64,000 nt of DNA from Mycobacterium sp. 1274761.0 (GTDB lineage: Bacteria > Actinomycetota > Actinomycetes > Mycobacteriales > Mycobacteriaceae), in assembly GCF_001668615.1 (NCBI RefSeq), contig NZ_LZMC01000020.1, positions 21,078 through 85,077 of the forward strand. The letters run 5' to 3'. Below, one piece after another: positions 52,908 through 61,675 of the stretch; positions within the stretch are counted from its first letter, which is position 1; every line of letters starts with the position of its first letter. The notes under the pieces were generated by a model. That model was not told the DNA's origin. It ran no database searches and saw nothing but the letters and a program-made list of their open reading frames with translations. Position numbers and translations under genes: made by a program.

Positions 52908-53969
52908 CTATGTGGGATGCCTGCCTGGCTCTGATATCGGTTCGCCGAACCTGGTCCGGACCGCCGTCCACACATCGGTGTAACCGCCAGGCGTGTTGCG
53001 GTACACCGCCTGTCGCTTCAGGGCCATTCGTGCCAGCGGCGCGAGCAGCCGCGTCGGGTACACCCGCCAACCGACGTTGGCGCGCAGCTCGGCGAGCATC
53101 TCGGGCCACGAGTGATGCTGAAACGACAAGGCTTGCTGTGCACGTGTGACGTCCATCCAGTCGCCATAGGGATACCAGCCGTCATCGCTGTTCGGGTCAC
53201 CCGGTCTGCCCAGTGGATATCCGGCTAGGCCCCGGGCTGCGGCCAGGGACTGCGTAAGTTCGCCCTGCCGGAGCAAATGTGTGTCGTCACCGGCGATCAG
53301 CAGGATCTCGCCGATGACATCGGCGGTCGCCGCAGCGACGAAAGCCGATGCGACATCCCGATTATCGACGGTGTGGCACCGCTGGTCGATGCCGAAGCAC
53401 CCACCGAAGTACAACGTGTCGGAGTCGAAGGGCGTCGCTGCTGGATCGGCGGACATCACGCCGCCGATACGCAGCACCACCCACTCCAAACCCGAGGACC
53501 GCACCAGCTCTTCGGCCTCCAGTTTTTGGGAACCATAGATCTCGAAGGGCCGCACCGGGGTCTCTGCGGTGAGCCGGTCGGCGTAGCGATACGGATTGCG
53601 TGTGCCATAGACACTTCCGCTGGATGCGTGGACGAACCGGGGGGAACGCGGCAGAGATTCAGCGGCGCGCAACAGCGCGCGCGTTGCATCGACATTGACT
53701 CTGCGGCCTGCCGCCGGATCACGGTAAATCTGTGGCGGAATGACAGCCGCCAGGTGGACGATTACCTCAGGTGATACATCGGCTACCAACCGGTCAACGA
53801 CGGCCCGGTCTGTCAGGTCGGCGCGCCGGACAGTGACCCGTGAGCTTCCTTCCTCAATGGTCGCCCGGTGCGCCACCGCCACCACCTGCCAACCGGCGGC
53901 AGCGAATTGAGCGACCGTCGGCGAGCCGACCAGGCCGGACGCACCTGTGATGAGCACTGTTCCCGACAT
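52908..53969 (-). CDS. NAD(P)-dependent epimerase/dehydratase (extended SDR)
   Basis: This 353-aa extended short-chain dehydrogenase has the nucleotide motif GASGLVGS near the N-terminus, HLAAVIPP, HASSGSVYG (Ser) and YGSQK (Tyr and Lys), so the active site is complete. It probably changes a nucleotide sugar or a lipid ketone; the C-terminal half is family-unspecific. It is the only intact catalytic gene between the metalloprotease relic and the truncated kinase. GGGGA stands before ATG 53969. Confidence 0.8.
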   Translation of the reverse strand: MSGTVLITGASGLVGSPTVAQFAAAGWQVVAVAHRATIEEGSSRVTVRRADLTDRAVVDRLVADVSPEVIVHLAAVIPPQIYRDPAAGRRVNVDATRALLRAAESLPRSPRFVHASSGSVYGTRNPYRYADRLTAETPVRPFEIYGSQKLEAEELVRSSGLEWVVLRIGGVMSADPAATPFDSDTLYFGGCFGIDQRCHTVDNRDVASAFVAAATADVIGEILLIAGDDTHLLRQGELTQSLAAARGLAGYPLGRPGDPNSDDGWYPYGDWMDVTRAQQALSFQHHSWPEMLAELRANVGWRVYPTRLLAPLARMALKRQAVYRNTPGGYTDVWTAVRTRFGEPISEPGRHPT

Positions 53970-54083
53970 TCATGTCCCCTGTTGTCGAACATCCCTCCGT
54001 GGTCCGGGAATATCCAATCACTCACACGATCTTCCAAGCGCCAAATCTGGCAGTCCATCTAATTCAGGAGATGGCTGTTGAGG

Positions 54084-54845
54084 TCAAGACCGAAGACTTG
54101 TATCAGAGCCGACTTCCCCTTCAGCGCATGCGATCCCCGGTCGACCAGGCGGGATGGTCGAGCTGATTACCACTGCTGGGTTCGAATGTGGGAACAGTTG
54201 CTGTCCGGTCAGCATGTGGAAAGCAGTGGCAGCAAGGGCGTATTGGTCAACACGCCCGTCCATCTCTTCGCCCAGTAACTGCTCAGGGGCCGCATAGGCC
54301 ACCGTCCCGCCTGTCATGTTGGGGGTCGTGATGCCGCTGATATCGTCGATCGGTCGCGCGATTCCGAAGTCGGCGAGGAAAACCGACCCATCATCGCCGT
54401 CAAGATCGGCGGCAATGATGTTGGCGGGCTTGACGTCTCGGTGCAGCAGACCCTTTCGGTGCGCATAGTCGAGCGCGCTGGCAACAGCGGTAACGATAGG
54501 AATAACTATGTCGGTGGGGATGCCCGCCGGATACTTCTGCTCCAACAGGCGGGCTGTGTCGACGCCGTCGATGTAATCCATCGCGATCCACAGCTGGCCG
54601 TCGTGTTCACCTCGATCATGAATCCCGACGATATGTGGGTGCCGTAGGACTGCGGCCAGATCGGCTTCACGGATAAACCGTTCCCGGAACGAGGTGTCGC
54701 TGGAGATGTCGGGGCGAAGAATCTTGAGGGCATCGTGGCGGGGCAGTCGAGGGTGATGGACGAGGAACACCTCGCCCATTCCGCCGGGGCCAAGCAACCG
54801 CAGGATTCGGTATCCGGCGAAGGTTTCACCGATCCGCAGTGACAC
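54084..54845 (-). CDS. C-terminally truncated Ser/Thr protein kinase
   Basis: The 253-aa protein has kinase subdomains [17 protein letters not shown], the VAIK-type Lys in [20 protein letters not shown] and [19 protein letters not shown]. Homology stops at [11 protein letters not shown], in the C-lobe about 40-50 residues before the domain should end; the last 26 residues are unrelated. No membrane helix or sensor domain remains. It is likely a relic, although the active-site residues are all present. Confidence 0.7.
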   Translation of the reverse strand: MSLRIGETFAGYRILRLLGPGGMGEVFLVHHPRLPRHDALKILRPDISSDTSFRERFIREADLAAVLRHPHIVGIHDRGEHDGQLWIAMDYIDGVDTARLLEQKYPAGIPTDIVIPIVTAVASALDYAHRKGLLHRDVKPANIIAADLDGDDGSVFLADFGIARPIDDISGITTPNMTGGTVAYAAPEQLLGEEMDGRVDQYALAATAFHMLTGQQLFPHSNPAVVISSTIPPGRPGIACAEGEVGSDTSLRS

Positions 54846-54902
54846 GGCCGCATGTTAGTTGCTGGGGCGGTATCCGAGTCTGGGTTAGCTGATCCATCGC
54901 CG

Positions 54903-55040
54903 TCAGTAGATGTAGACGACGGCCTGGTTTCCACCGGTGCATTGAACGACTTGGCCGCCAGCGCACGACATCGTGTAGTTCTGTTCGGTGACGGGGCTAA
55001 AGACATTGAGGACGACTTCCCGGTGGCGCGCGCTGTTGCC
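54903..55040 (-). pseudogene. C-terminal fragment of a secreted protein (ends VVYIY)
   Basis: On the minus strand a frame ending at TGA 54903-54905 reads VFSPVTEQNYTMSCAGGQ then VVQCTGGNQAVVYIY. This two-cysteine ending resembles the C-termini of small mycobacterial exported proteins as I recall them. No start or upstream domain is present; about 55020-55040 the sequence passes into the integrase remnant on the other strand. Confidence 0.4.
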
Positions 55041-55470
55041 GATCGGCGACCTACGTCCGCAAAACGGGCCTCGTCGAAGGGCCGACGAAGAACCATACTT
55101 CCCGCACTGTGCCCGTGCCGGAGTTCTTTAGCCCGCCTGCTCAATACCGAGACCGAGGGCCGTGAGCGCGGCGCGCTGGTGTTTTCGTCGTCACGCGATG
55201 GCGGGTACCTGACGATGGGCCAGGCAAGGTATGGGTTCCTGAAGGCGACGGCAGCACTCGATGGGTGCCATGGGGTTCGCATGCACGATCTGCGTCACCC
55301 GTGTGCATCATTGGCGATCAGCGAGGGAGCCTCGGCCACAAGACGGCAGTACTGACTCTCGACCGGTACGGTTACCTGTTCCCCGACGACCTCGACGCCG
55401 TGGCCATCGCGTTCGACACAGCGGCTGCACGTACTGCGGACGGTCGTCTCCTACAAGGAGGTCACGCACC
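55040..55470 (+). pseudogene. Remnant of a tyrosine recombinase (phage integrase)
   Basis: Three frames together give an integrase catalytic domain. One has ATYVRKTGLVEGPTKNHTSR and VPVPEFF (about 55046-55131). A second has LLNTETEGRERGALVF, GYLTMGQARYGFLKA and HDLRHPCASLAISEGAS with the HxLRH box. The third has LGHKTAVLTLDRYGYLFP with the catalytic Tyr. At least two frameshifts and a deletion of some eight residues between SEGAS and LGHK separate them, and the N-terminal DNA-binding domain is gone. It ends about 25 bp before tRNA-Tyr, the expected place for an integrase that used the tRNA as attachment site. Confidence 0.75.
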
Positions 55471-55494
55471 AGCGAAAACCACGTCTGACCTCGG

Positions 55495-55577
55495 TGGCAG
55501 GTGCAGGATTCGAACCTGCGTAGGCGTAAGCCGACGGATTTACAGTCCGCTCCCATTGGCCGCTCGGGCAACCTGCC
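55495..55577 (-). tRNA. tRNA-Tyr (GTA)
   Basis: The minus strand folds into a tRNA with acceptor GGCAGGT/ACCTGCC, D-loop GAGCGGCCAATGGGAG, anticodon loop CTGTAAA (anticodon GTA), a long variable arm, and T-arm GCAGGTTCGAATCCTGC. The discriminator is A; CCA is not encoded. In M. tuberculosis tyrT lies next to the YajQ gene, as here. The 3' end faces the integrase remnant. Confidence 0.95.
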
Positions 55578-55760
55578 TAGTGCGAGTAGCAAGGGTACAA
55601 CGAGGAGGTACCGCGGACGAAAACGGCCGACCGCCGCTGCCACCGAGATCGACGATTATGCGCGCTTTACTCGCGCTTTTGCGCACATTGGTCGGGTTGG
55701 GCTCCGGAAATAGGCAGTGGGATAGTACGTAGGAGCCATACCGAAGGAGGACGGGATTCA

Positions 55761-56252
55761 ATGGCGGATTCAAGCTTCGACGTCGTCAGCAAGGTCGACC
55801 GGCAGGAGGTCGACAACGCCCTCAACCAGGCCGCCAAGGAGCTTTCTACGCGCTTCGACTTCCGCGGCACCGATACCCGTATCGAATGGCAGGGCGAGGA
55901 GTCGATCACGATCACCTCGTCCACCGAGGAGCGGGTCAAAGCCGCCGTGGACGTGTTCAAGGAAAAGCTCATCCGCCGCGATATCTCGATGAAAGCCTTC
56001 GACGCGGGTGAACCCCAGGCCTCGGGCAAGACCTACAAGGTCACCGGGAGCCTCAAGCAGGGCATCGACAGCGAGAACGCGAAGAAGATCACCAAGCTGA
56101 TCCGCGACGAGGGCCCCAAGGGTGTCAAGACCCAAATTCAGGGCGACGAGATCCGAGTCACCTCGAAGAAGCGCGACGATCTTCAGGCCGTCATCGCCAT
56201 GTTGAAGAGCGCCGACCTCGACGTGGCGCTGCAGTTCGTCAACTACCGCTGA
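55761..56252 (+). CDS. yajQ: YajQ family nucleotide-binding protein (Rv0566c-like)
   Basis: The 163-aa protein is colinear with YajQ: start [30 protein letters not shown], and the end [14 protein letters not shown]. It consists of two ferredoxin-like domains. Family members bind nucleotides, and some in other bacteria bind cyclic di-GMP. AAGGAGG stands before ATG 55761. It lies close to tRNA-Tyr, as in M. tuberculosis. Confidence 0.95.
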   Translation: MADSSFDVVSKVDRQEVDNALNQAAKELSTRFDFRGTDTRIEWQGEESITITSSTEERVKAAVDVFKEKLIRRDISMKAFDAGEPQASGKTYKVTGSLKQGIDSENAKKITKLIRDEGPKGVKTQIQGDEIRVTSKKRDDLQAVIAMLKSADLDVALQFVNYR

Positions 56253-56268
56253 CCGTTACGGCCCTTGG

Positions 56269-56820
56269 TCACTGCTTGATCAGCTTGTCGGTGACGTTCA
56301 CGCTCGGCTCGCCGCTGTGGTCGGCCATGTTGCGGCACTCCCCTAGCACATGCACGTAGCCGTCCTCACGCGCTACGGGATTCTGCCCGATAACGGCGAA
56401 GACCGTGTCGGTGTGAATGACGGTGCCGAACAACCGTTTTCCCGGCGGTGGACCGTCATACCAGCCGACGCCCTGGTTCACCATCGTGTCGGCGATGTGT
56501 TTGAAGTACTTCTCGGGCTCGGTGTCGTCGGGAATCCGGAAGCCCATTTCCAGCCTGCCGCGAAAGGGTGGATCGCCCTGGTCGTTGCATGCCTCGAAGC
56601 CGAACCCGCCGCTCACGTCCTGAAGTGACGCCGTCTCCACGATCGCCCTGGCCGGATCGACGACCTGCTTCATCGTGTCCTCGTCGGAGAGTGTCTCGAT
56701 GGGCGCGGGCGGCTGCCGTGTCGCCGAAGGGTCCTCATGGTGAGGAAACATCGTGCATCCTCCTAATACGCCGGCGAGTCCGAGGGTCACCGCTGCAGCC
56801 TGAAATCGTCTAGTACGCAT
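56269..56820 (-). CDS. Lipoprotein, LppJ-like
   Basis: The 183-aa protein has a lipoprotein signal peptide with lipobox LGGC (Cys22). The mature part is a compact domain with ACNDQGDPPFRG, FKHIADTMVNQGVGW and ECRNMADHSG. Its start overlaps the end of the DUF1023 hydrolase gene by 11 bp. Size, lipobox and neighbours recall LppJ (Rv2080) beside Rv2078-Rv2079 in M. tuberculosis. Function is unknown; it should be anchored on the outer face of the membrane. Confidence 0.8.
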   Translation of the reverse strand: MRTRRFQAAAVTLGLAGVLGGCTMFPHHEDPSATRQPPAPIETLSDEDTMKQVVDPARAIVETASLQDVSGGFGFEACNDQGDPPFRGRLEMGFRIPDDTEPEKYFKHIADTMVNQGVGWYDGPPPGKRLFGTVIHTDTVFAVIGQNPVAREDGYVHVLGECRNMADHSGEPSVNVTDKLIKQ

Positions 56821-58630
56821 GGTCTTTGGTCACTGACTCCGGGGGACGTTCGGCTTCGGGATCGATGTACGCGGGCGAGCCCGGCACGTCGAAGCCTACC
56901 GGCGGCAGATCGACCCTCCCGCCGAACGGCAGGTCGATCTCGGTCGGCAAGTCGACATGCGGCTGACGCCGGCCCTGGGCCAGCAGACCGTCTTCGGCCA
57001 GGCCGCCGCCGTCGCCGGTGACAATGTGCGTCATGCCGGCCAGCGACTCGGTGCCCAGATCGTAGTAGTGCGAGTGGTCGCCCGGGTCCAGGCCGTCGCG
57101 TCCAACCACCTCAGCCTCGAAGCGGATCGAGCCGAACCGGTCGCCCGCCGGATCGATTCCAAGTCCCGCATCCAGTCCCACCGGATAGCCCAGCTTCCGG
57201 TTGAGGTAGTCGTGCACGTACTCCGGTGCGGTGCCGATGAAGCTGACCGGATCCGTCGAGGCCGACCCGACGTACACCTGGCCGCCGTCGAGATGGAAGT
57301 CGGCGGCGCTTTTCGCCAGATCCGTTCCGGGACACCCCAACAGCACCGCGTCGTTGGCGTGCATACCGGACGCGGCGAACGCATCGGCAACCGTCGTCGA
57401 CCCGTAGGAGTGTCCGATCACGGTCACATGCTGGCTGGGATCCTGGTGTGTCACCCACAGCCCGTTGACGTCAGCGGCCAGCAGGTCACCACCCGACCGC
57501 GCCAGGTCCGGGTTGGCGACACGGGTATCGGTGAAACCGTCGGGTGCGTCGTAGCCCATCCACGAGATCACCGCATGCGAGTGGGTGGGGTCGGCCTGAT
57601 TCGCCTGATCCCACAGATTCCTGGCGTCGTTGTGGCCGTCGGACAGCCACCCGCCCTTCACACTGCTGCCGGTGCCCGGGACGGTCACCGTCGTGTTGTC
57701 GGCGTAGTCCGGGTTGCCGATCGCGATCGCCGCACGGCCCTGCCCGTTGTCGGCAAGCGGCTCGTACTTCCACAGCATCACCGGGCGCTGACGCGCGGGG
57801 TCGGGATCGTTGCCCCGCTGATGGTTCAGACCCTCCTGCACCTTCAGCGCATTCTGGTACTGCGCGACGTCGGTCGCCGACAAGCCGTAGAGGCCCGGGT
57901 TCGCCAGCACCTGCTCCGGCGTCACCCCGTGCTGCGTCGCGGCACTTGTGATCCGGCCGATGTCGTCGGCGAGCGCGTGTTGGTTGATGGTGTCGCGGGC
58001 CGCGGCGGGAATACCGTTGAGATTGCCCAACTCTGGCGGGTGCTCCGCGAGCAACCGCTCGCGGTCCTTCTGGCTCAACGACTTCCACCACTGTTCGACG
58101 GCTTCGGCGTCGGCGTCCGGCGGTGGCATCGGCACCGGGCGCGCCTGCGGCGGCACGTCGACGACGTCGTCGGCCCGATCCATCGCCGCCGCGAGTTGCT
58201 GGTCGACGCTGTTGGCTTGCTCCAGAACCCGATGCAGTGCCTGCTGCAGCACCTCCGCGTTGTGCCAGTCGTTCGGCGAGGCGGGGAACGCCGGGCGCAC
58301 CGTGCCGGCCACCGGATCGACGACCATGCCGCAATCGCGCGCCATGGCCATCACGTGCTGCAGATTGTCCTTGACGATCTGGACGTTGACCGCCGCGGCG
58401 TCGGCCGACCGCGCCGCCGCCTGCGCCGCCTCGGCGTCTCGCATCAGCGTCTGGCGGGTCTTCTCGATCGCTCGCTTGGCCTCTTCGGAACCCGGGCCGG
58501 TCCAATCGGGGAACCGCGGAAGGCTGTCGGCGATGTCGAGAGACGTCTTGGCACGCGCACGCGCGGCGTCGCCTACGGCCCGCACCGCGTCGGGATCCCA
58601 GCGGGTGACGTCCTGGATCGTCAACGACAT
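56810..58630 (-). CDS. DUF1023 alpha/beta hydrolase with helical N-terminal part, Rv2079-like
   Basis: The 606-aa protein starts at ATG 58630. Residues 1-190 are helical with long coiled stretches (TRQTLMRDAEAAQAAARSAD), like type VII-associated substrate domains. Residues about 290-520 form the DUF1023 alpha/beta hydrolase with nucleophile elbow GHSYGSTTV and a His in THIVTGDGGG. No signal peptide is present. It follows the WXG100-like gene by 7 bp and overlaps the lipoprotein gene, so the three act together; type VII secretion is inferred. Confidence 0.83.
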   Translation of the reverse strand: MSLTIQDVTRWDPDAVRAVGDAARARAKTSLDIADSLPRFPDWTGPGSEEAKRAIEKTRQTLMRDAEAAQAAARSADAAAVNVQIVKDNLQHVMAMARDCGMVVDPVAGTVRPAFPASPNDWHNAEVLQQALHRVLEQANSVDQQLAAAMDRADDVVDVPPQARPVPMPPPDADAEAVEQWWKSLSQKDRERLLAEHPPELGNLNGIPAAARDTINQHALADDIGRITSAATQHGVTPEQVLANPGLYGLSATDVAQYQNALKVQEGLNHQRGNDPDPARQRPVMLWKYEPLADNGQGRAAIAIGNPDYADNTTVTVPGTGSSVKGGWLSDGHNDARNLWDQANQADPTHSHAVISWMGYDAPDGFTDTRVANPDLARSGGDLLAADVNGLWVTHQDPSQHVTVIGHSYGSTTVADAFAASGMHANDAVLLGCPGTDLAKSAADFHLDGGQVYVGSASTDPVSFIGTAPEYVHDYLNRKLGYPVGLDAGLGIDPAGDRFGSIRFEAEVVGRDGLDPGDHSHYYDLGTESLAGMTHIVTGDGGGLAEDGLLAQGRRQPHVDLPTEIDLPFGGRVDLPPVGFDVPGSPAYIDPEAERPPESVTKDHAY

Positions 58631-58637
58631 GGCGGCC

Positions 58638-58949
58638 CTACAGGCGGGTGGGATCCAGCGACTCGATCGCGTCGCGGTTGTCGTCTTCGGTTCGCGCGTA
58701 GGCGGCCGCCGCGCTGGCAAGTGCGTCGGCCTGAGACGTCAGCAGGCCATGCAGTTCTGCTGTGGTGGTACGCCACCGCTGCGCCCGGGCGTCGATCGCC
58801 TGAGCGGACCGACCGACGAGGCCGGGCTGCGTGCCGTCTGCCGCCGCCAGCGCCGATCCGTGGCCGGCCCGCAGCTGCTCGGCGTAGTCGCGGACCCGGT
58901 CGGCCGTGTGGGTCAAATCCGTCGGGTCGACTTTGATCGGTTCGGGCAC
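58638..58949 (-). CDS. WXG100-like / type VII secretion-associated small protein, Rv2078-like
   Basis: This 103-aa, all-helical protein begins MPEPIKVDPTDLTHTADRVR and has a helix-turn-helix with GLVGRSAQAIDARAQRW in the turn region, the size and pattern of ESX-type targets and DUF2580 proteins, though the exact WXG is replaced. It is the first gene of the three-gene cassette with the DUF1023 hydrolase and the lipoprotein. Its 152-bp upstream spacer is shared with divergent gpsA. Confidence 0.75.
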   Translation of the reverse strand: MPEPIKVDPTDLTHTADRVRDYAEQLRAGHGSALAAADGTQPGLVGRSAQAIDARAQRWRTTTAELHGLLTSQADALASAAAAYARTEDDNRDAIESLDPTRL

Positions 58950-59088
58950 GGGGAGCCTTTCTGCCAGCTGGCAACTGACGCTACCAGCGCCGCAGAGGGG
59001 TCAACTGCACCAATTTCGGGCGCTGGCTAACTTCCAACAACCGGGCTGTGCAGTTTGGAAACTGCCGGTGAAACCCCGTGGCGCGCAA

Positions 59089-59094
59089 TACCCT
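59089..59094 (+). promoter_or_regulatory. Candidate -10 for leaderless gpsA
   Basis: TACCCT is 7 nt before ATG 59102; no -35 is clear at the standard distance. Confidence 0.4.
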
Positions 59095-59101
59095 GAAGCC
59101 C

Positions 59102-60127
59102 ATGGCACCTGCTCAGCGCGAACCCAAAGTCGTCGTCCTCGGTGGAGGCTCCTGGGGCACCACCGTGGCGTCCATCTGTGCCCGACGCGGGCCGACGCTG
59201 CAGTGGGTGCGGTCCGAGGAGACGGCCAAGGACATCAACGAGAACCACCGCAACACCAAGTACCTCGGCGACGAGGTGGAGTTGGCGCATTCATTGCGCG
59301 CCACGACGGATTTCTCCGAGGCGGCCGACAGTGCCGACGTCATCGTGATGGGGGTGCCGTCGCACGGATTCCGAGGCGTGCTCACGGAACTGGCGAAGGA
59401 ACTGCGGCCGTGGGTGCCGGTGGTGTCGCTGGTGAAGGGCCTCGAGCAGGGCACCAACTACCGGATGAGCCAGGTCGTCGACGAGGTGCTGCCCGGCCAC
59501 CCGGCGGGGATTCTCGCCGGGCCCAACATCGCCCGTGAGGTCGCCGAGGGTTACGCCGCCGCCGCGGTGCTCGCAATGCCGGATCAGCATTTGGCGGCCA
59601 ACCTCGCAAACCTGTTCCGCACCAGGCGATTCCGCACCTACACCACCGACGATGTCGTCGGCGTCGAGATGGCGGGGGCATTGAAGAACGTGTACGCGAT
59701 CGCGGTGGGCATGGGCTATTCGCTGGGGATCGGTGAGAACACCCGGGCGATGGTGATCGCCCGCGCGCTGCGCGAGATGTCGAAGCTCGGCGAGGCGATG
59801 GGCGGACATCGCGACACGTTCGCCGGCCTGGCCGGCATGGGAGATCTGATCGTCACGTGCACGTCGCAGCGCAGCCGCAACCGGCACGTCGGCGAACAGC
59901 TGGGCGCGGGCAAGCCGATCGACGAAATCATCGCGTCGATGAACCAGGTCGCCGAGGGCGTGAAGGCGGCCAGCGTGGTCATGGAATTCGCCGAGAAATA
60001 CGGGCTGTCGATGCCGATTGCGCGCGAGGTCGACGGCGTGGTCAACCACGGCTCAACCGTCGAGCAGGCCTACCGGGGCCTGGCCGCCGAAAAGCCCGGG
60101 CACGAGGTGCACGGGTCGGGCTTCTAG
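59102..60127 (+). CDS. gpsA: Glycerol-3-phosphate dehydrogenase [NAD(P)+] (GpdA1-like)
   Basis: The enzyme has 341 aa from ATG 59102, the same length as M. tuberculosis GpdA1 (Rv0564c). It has the NAD motif GGGSWGTT, SLVKGLEQGTN, AGPNIAREVAEGYAAAAV, catalytic Lys in GALKNVYAI and GMGDLIVTCTS. It reduces dihydroxyacetone phosphate to sn-glycerol-3-phosphate for phospholipid synthesis. A GTG at 59078 would add eight residues before the homology. The stop overlaps the convergent secreted-protein gene by 4 bp. Confidence 0.96.
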   Translation: MAPAQREPKVVVLGGGSWGTTVASICARRGPTLQWVRSEETAKDINENHRNTKYLGDEVELAHSLRATTDFSEAADSADVIVMGVPSHGFRGVLTELAKELRPWVPVVSLVKGLEQGTNYRMSQVVDEVLPGHPAGILAGPNIAREVAEGYAAAAVLAMPDQHLAANLANLFRTRRFRTYTTDDVVGVEMAGALKNVYAIAVGMGYSLGIGENTRAMVIARALREMSKLGEAMGGHRDTFAGLAGMGDLIVTCTSQRSRNRHVGEQLGAGKPIDEIIASMNQVAEGVKAASVVMEFAEKYGLSMPIAREVDGVVNHGSTVEQAYRGLAAEKPGHEVHGSGF

Positions 60128-60663
60128 TTGAAGTAGGGGTTGGTTCCCTCGGGCCGGTCGACCAACGGATTGACCTCGCCCACCACCCAGCTGGCGGCGG
60201 GGCTGATGACGAAGCCCGCTTGGTTGCGGCTGTCAACGCAGGACGTGACGGTGCCGTCGGTGCCGCAGCTCAGCGTCTGGAAGCTCAGCCGCGAGTTCGG
60301 CGGAAGTCGCTTGACAGCACCGGCATTGGCGAACGGGTTGCCGCCAGCCTTGGCGAAGCCCGGCACGCCGCCGATCGTGCCGCTGACGAGGTTGGCGCCC
60401 TCGGGCGCACCCGGAATGACGCCGCTGCAGCCATAGCCGCCGGAGCGCTGCAGCATGCACGTCAACCCGTCGGCGGTGCTGAATGCGTACGCGCTGTTGT
60501 CCAGCACCGCAAAATCCGACGGCTTCACCGGTGCGTAGGCGTTGACGTTGGGCGGCGGTGGCGAGGGCGGCGGTTCATTCGGGTCGGCGGTGGCGACGGC
60601 TGGCGTGCCGATGACGGCGGCTGTCATCGCGCCCACCACGATCGTTCTGCACAGCATCGACAC
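60124..60663 (-). CDS. Small secreted protein of unknown function
   Basis: This 179-aa protein has a signal peptide (MSMLCRTIVVGAMTAAVIGT...ATA) with probable cleavage before DPNE, a Pro-rich start of the mature chain and a C-terminal domain with four cysteines (GLTCMLQRSG, GYGCSG, LSCGTDGTVTSCV), likely two disulfides. I recall similar exported proteins in mycobacteria but no function. An ATG at 60657 is a possible alternative start. Downstream genes are convergent. Confidence 0.75.
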   Translation of the reverse strand: MSMLCRTIVVGAMTAAVIGTPAVATADPNEPPPSPPPPNVNAYAPVKPSDFAVLDNSAYAFSTADGLTCMLQRSGGYGCSGVIPGAPEGANLVSGTIGGVPGFAKAGGNPFANAGAVKRLPPNSRLSFQTLSCGTDGTVTSCVDSRNQAGFVISPAASWVVGEVNPLVDRPEGTNPYFN

Positions 60664-60712
60664 AGACTAGAGCGTCCGGCCGGCTTCGGCGTGCGCAGTC
60701 GCACACACAAAC

Positions 60713-61591
60713 TCAGTAGAGACCCGGGCCGCGGCCTGCCATCTGCTCGAGCCGGCGGATCCGGTCCTCGATCGGTGGGTGCGTCGAGAACAGCTTGCCC
60801 ACGCGCTCGCCGGCGCGGAACGGGCTGGCGATCATCAGGTGCGCCTGATCGGCCAGTTGCGGCTCGGGCGGCAACGGCGCTTGCTGCACGCCGCCGCTGA
60901 TCTTGCGCAGCGCGGACGCCAGCGCCAGTGGGTCGCCGGTCAGCTCGGCGCCGGACTGGTCGGCCTGGTATTCCCGCGACCGCGACACCGCCAGCCGGAT
61001 GAGCGTCGCGGCGATCGGTCCGAGCAGCGAAACAAGAAGTATGCCAAAAGGATTGGCGCCGCCTTCACGGTTACCGCCGAACATGCTGGCGAAGAACGCC
61101 AGGTTGGCCAGCGCGGTGATCACCGACGCCATCGCGCCCGCCACACACGAGATCAGGATGTCGCGGTTGTAGACGTGCGACAGTTCGTGGCCGAGCACCG
61201 CGCGCAGCTCGCGCTCGTTGAGGATGTGCAGGATGCCGGTTGTGCAGCACACCGCGGCGTTGCGCGGGTTGCGGCCGGTGGCGAACGCGTTGGGGTTGGC
61301 GGTGTCGCTGATGTAGAGCCGCGGCATCGGCTGATGCGCGGTGGTGGCCAGCTCGCGGACCACCTTGTACATGAACGGCGCCTGGACCTCGGTGACCGGC
61401 TGGGCGTGCATCGCCCGCAACGCCAGCTTGTCGCTGTTGAAGTAGACGTAGACGTTCATGCCGATCGCGAACAGCACGGCCAGAAACATGATGTTCCTGC
61501 CGAACATCGCGCCGACCGCGACGATCAGCGCCGAGAACAACGCCAGCAGGACGAAAGTCTTGGCCGTGTTGGCATGTGGATGCCAGCTCAT
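60713..61591 (-). CDS. htpX: Membrane zinc protease HtpX
   Basis: This 292-aa M48 peptidase has two N-terminal membrane helices ([37 protein letters not shown]), the zinc motif GHELSH, two further hydrophobic segments and the third ligand Glu in SREYQAD. It degrades damaged membrane proteins. It lies 84 bp downstream of grcC1 on the same strand, as in M. tuberculosis (Rv0562-Rv0563). Confidence 0.96.
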   Translation of the reverse strand: MSWHPHANTAKTFVLLALFSALIVAVGAMFGRNIMFLAVLFAIGMNVYVYFNSDKLALRAMHAQPVTEVQAPFMYKVVRELATTAHQPMPRLYISDTANPNAFATGRNPRNAAVCCTTGILHILNERELRAVLGHELSHVYNRDILISCVAGAMASVITALANLAFFASMFGGNREGGANPFGILLVSLLGPIAATLIRLAVSRSREYQADQSGAELTGDPLALASALRKISGGVQQAPLPPEPQLADQAHLMIASPFRAGERVGKLFSTHPPIEDRIRRLEQMAGRGPGLY

Positions 61592-61675
61592 CAGCGTCCT
61601 CCCGAAATTTCTCGCTCCTCGCGTGCGCGATAAGGGTCTTCGCTATCCCAACGCTTCGCAGCCCGGCGAAGGTTC

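Noticed and set aside
55473..55600. Protein-like CRIRTCVGVSRR stretch after the integrase remnant
   Set aside because: This is translation through the antisense of tRNA-Tyr, a well-known annotation artefact.
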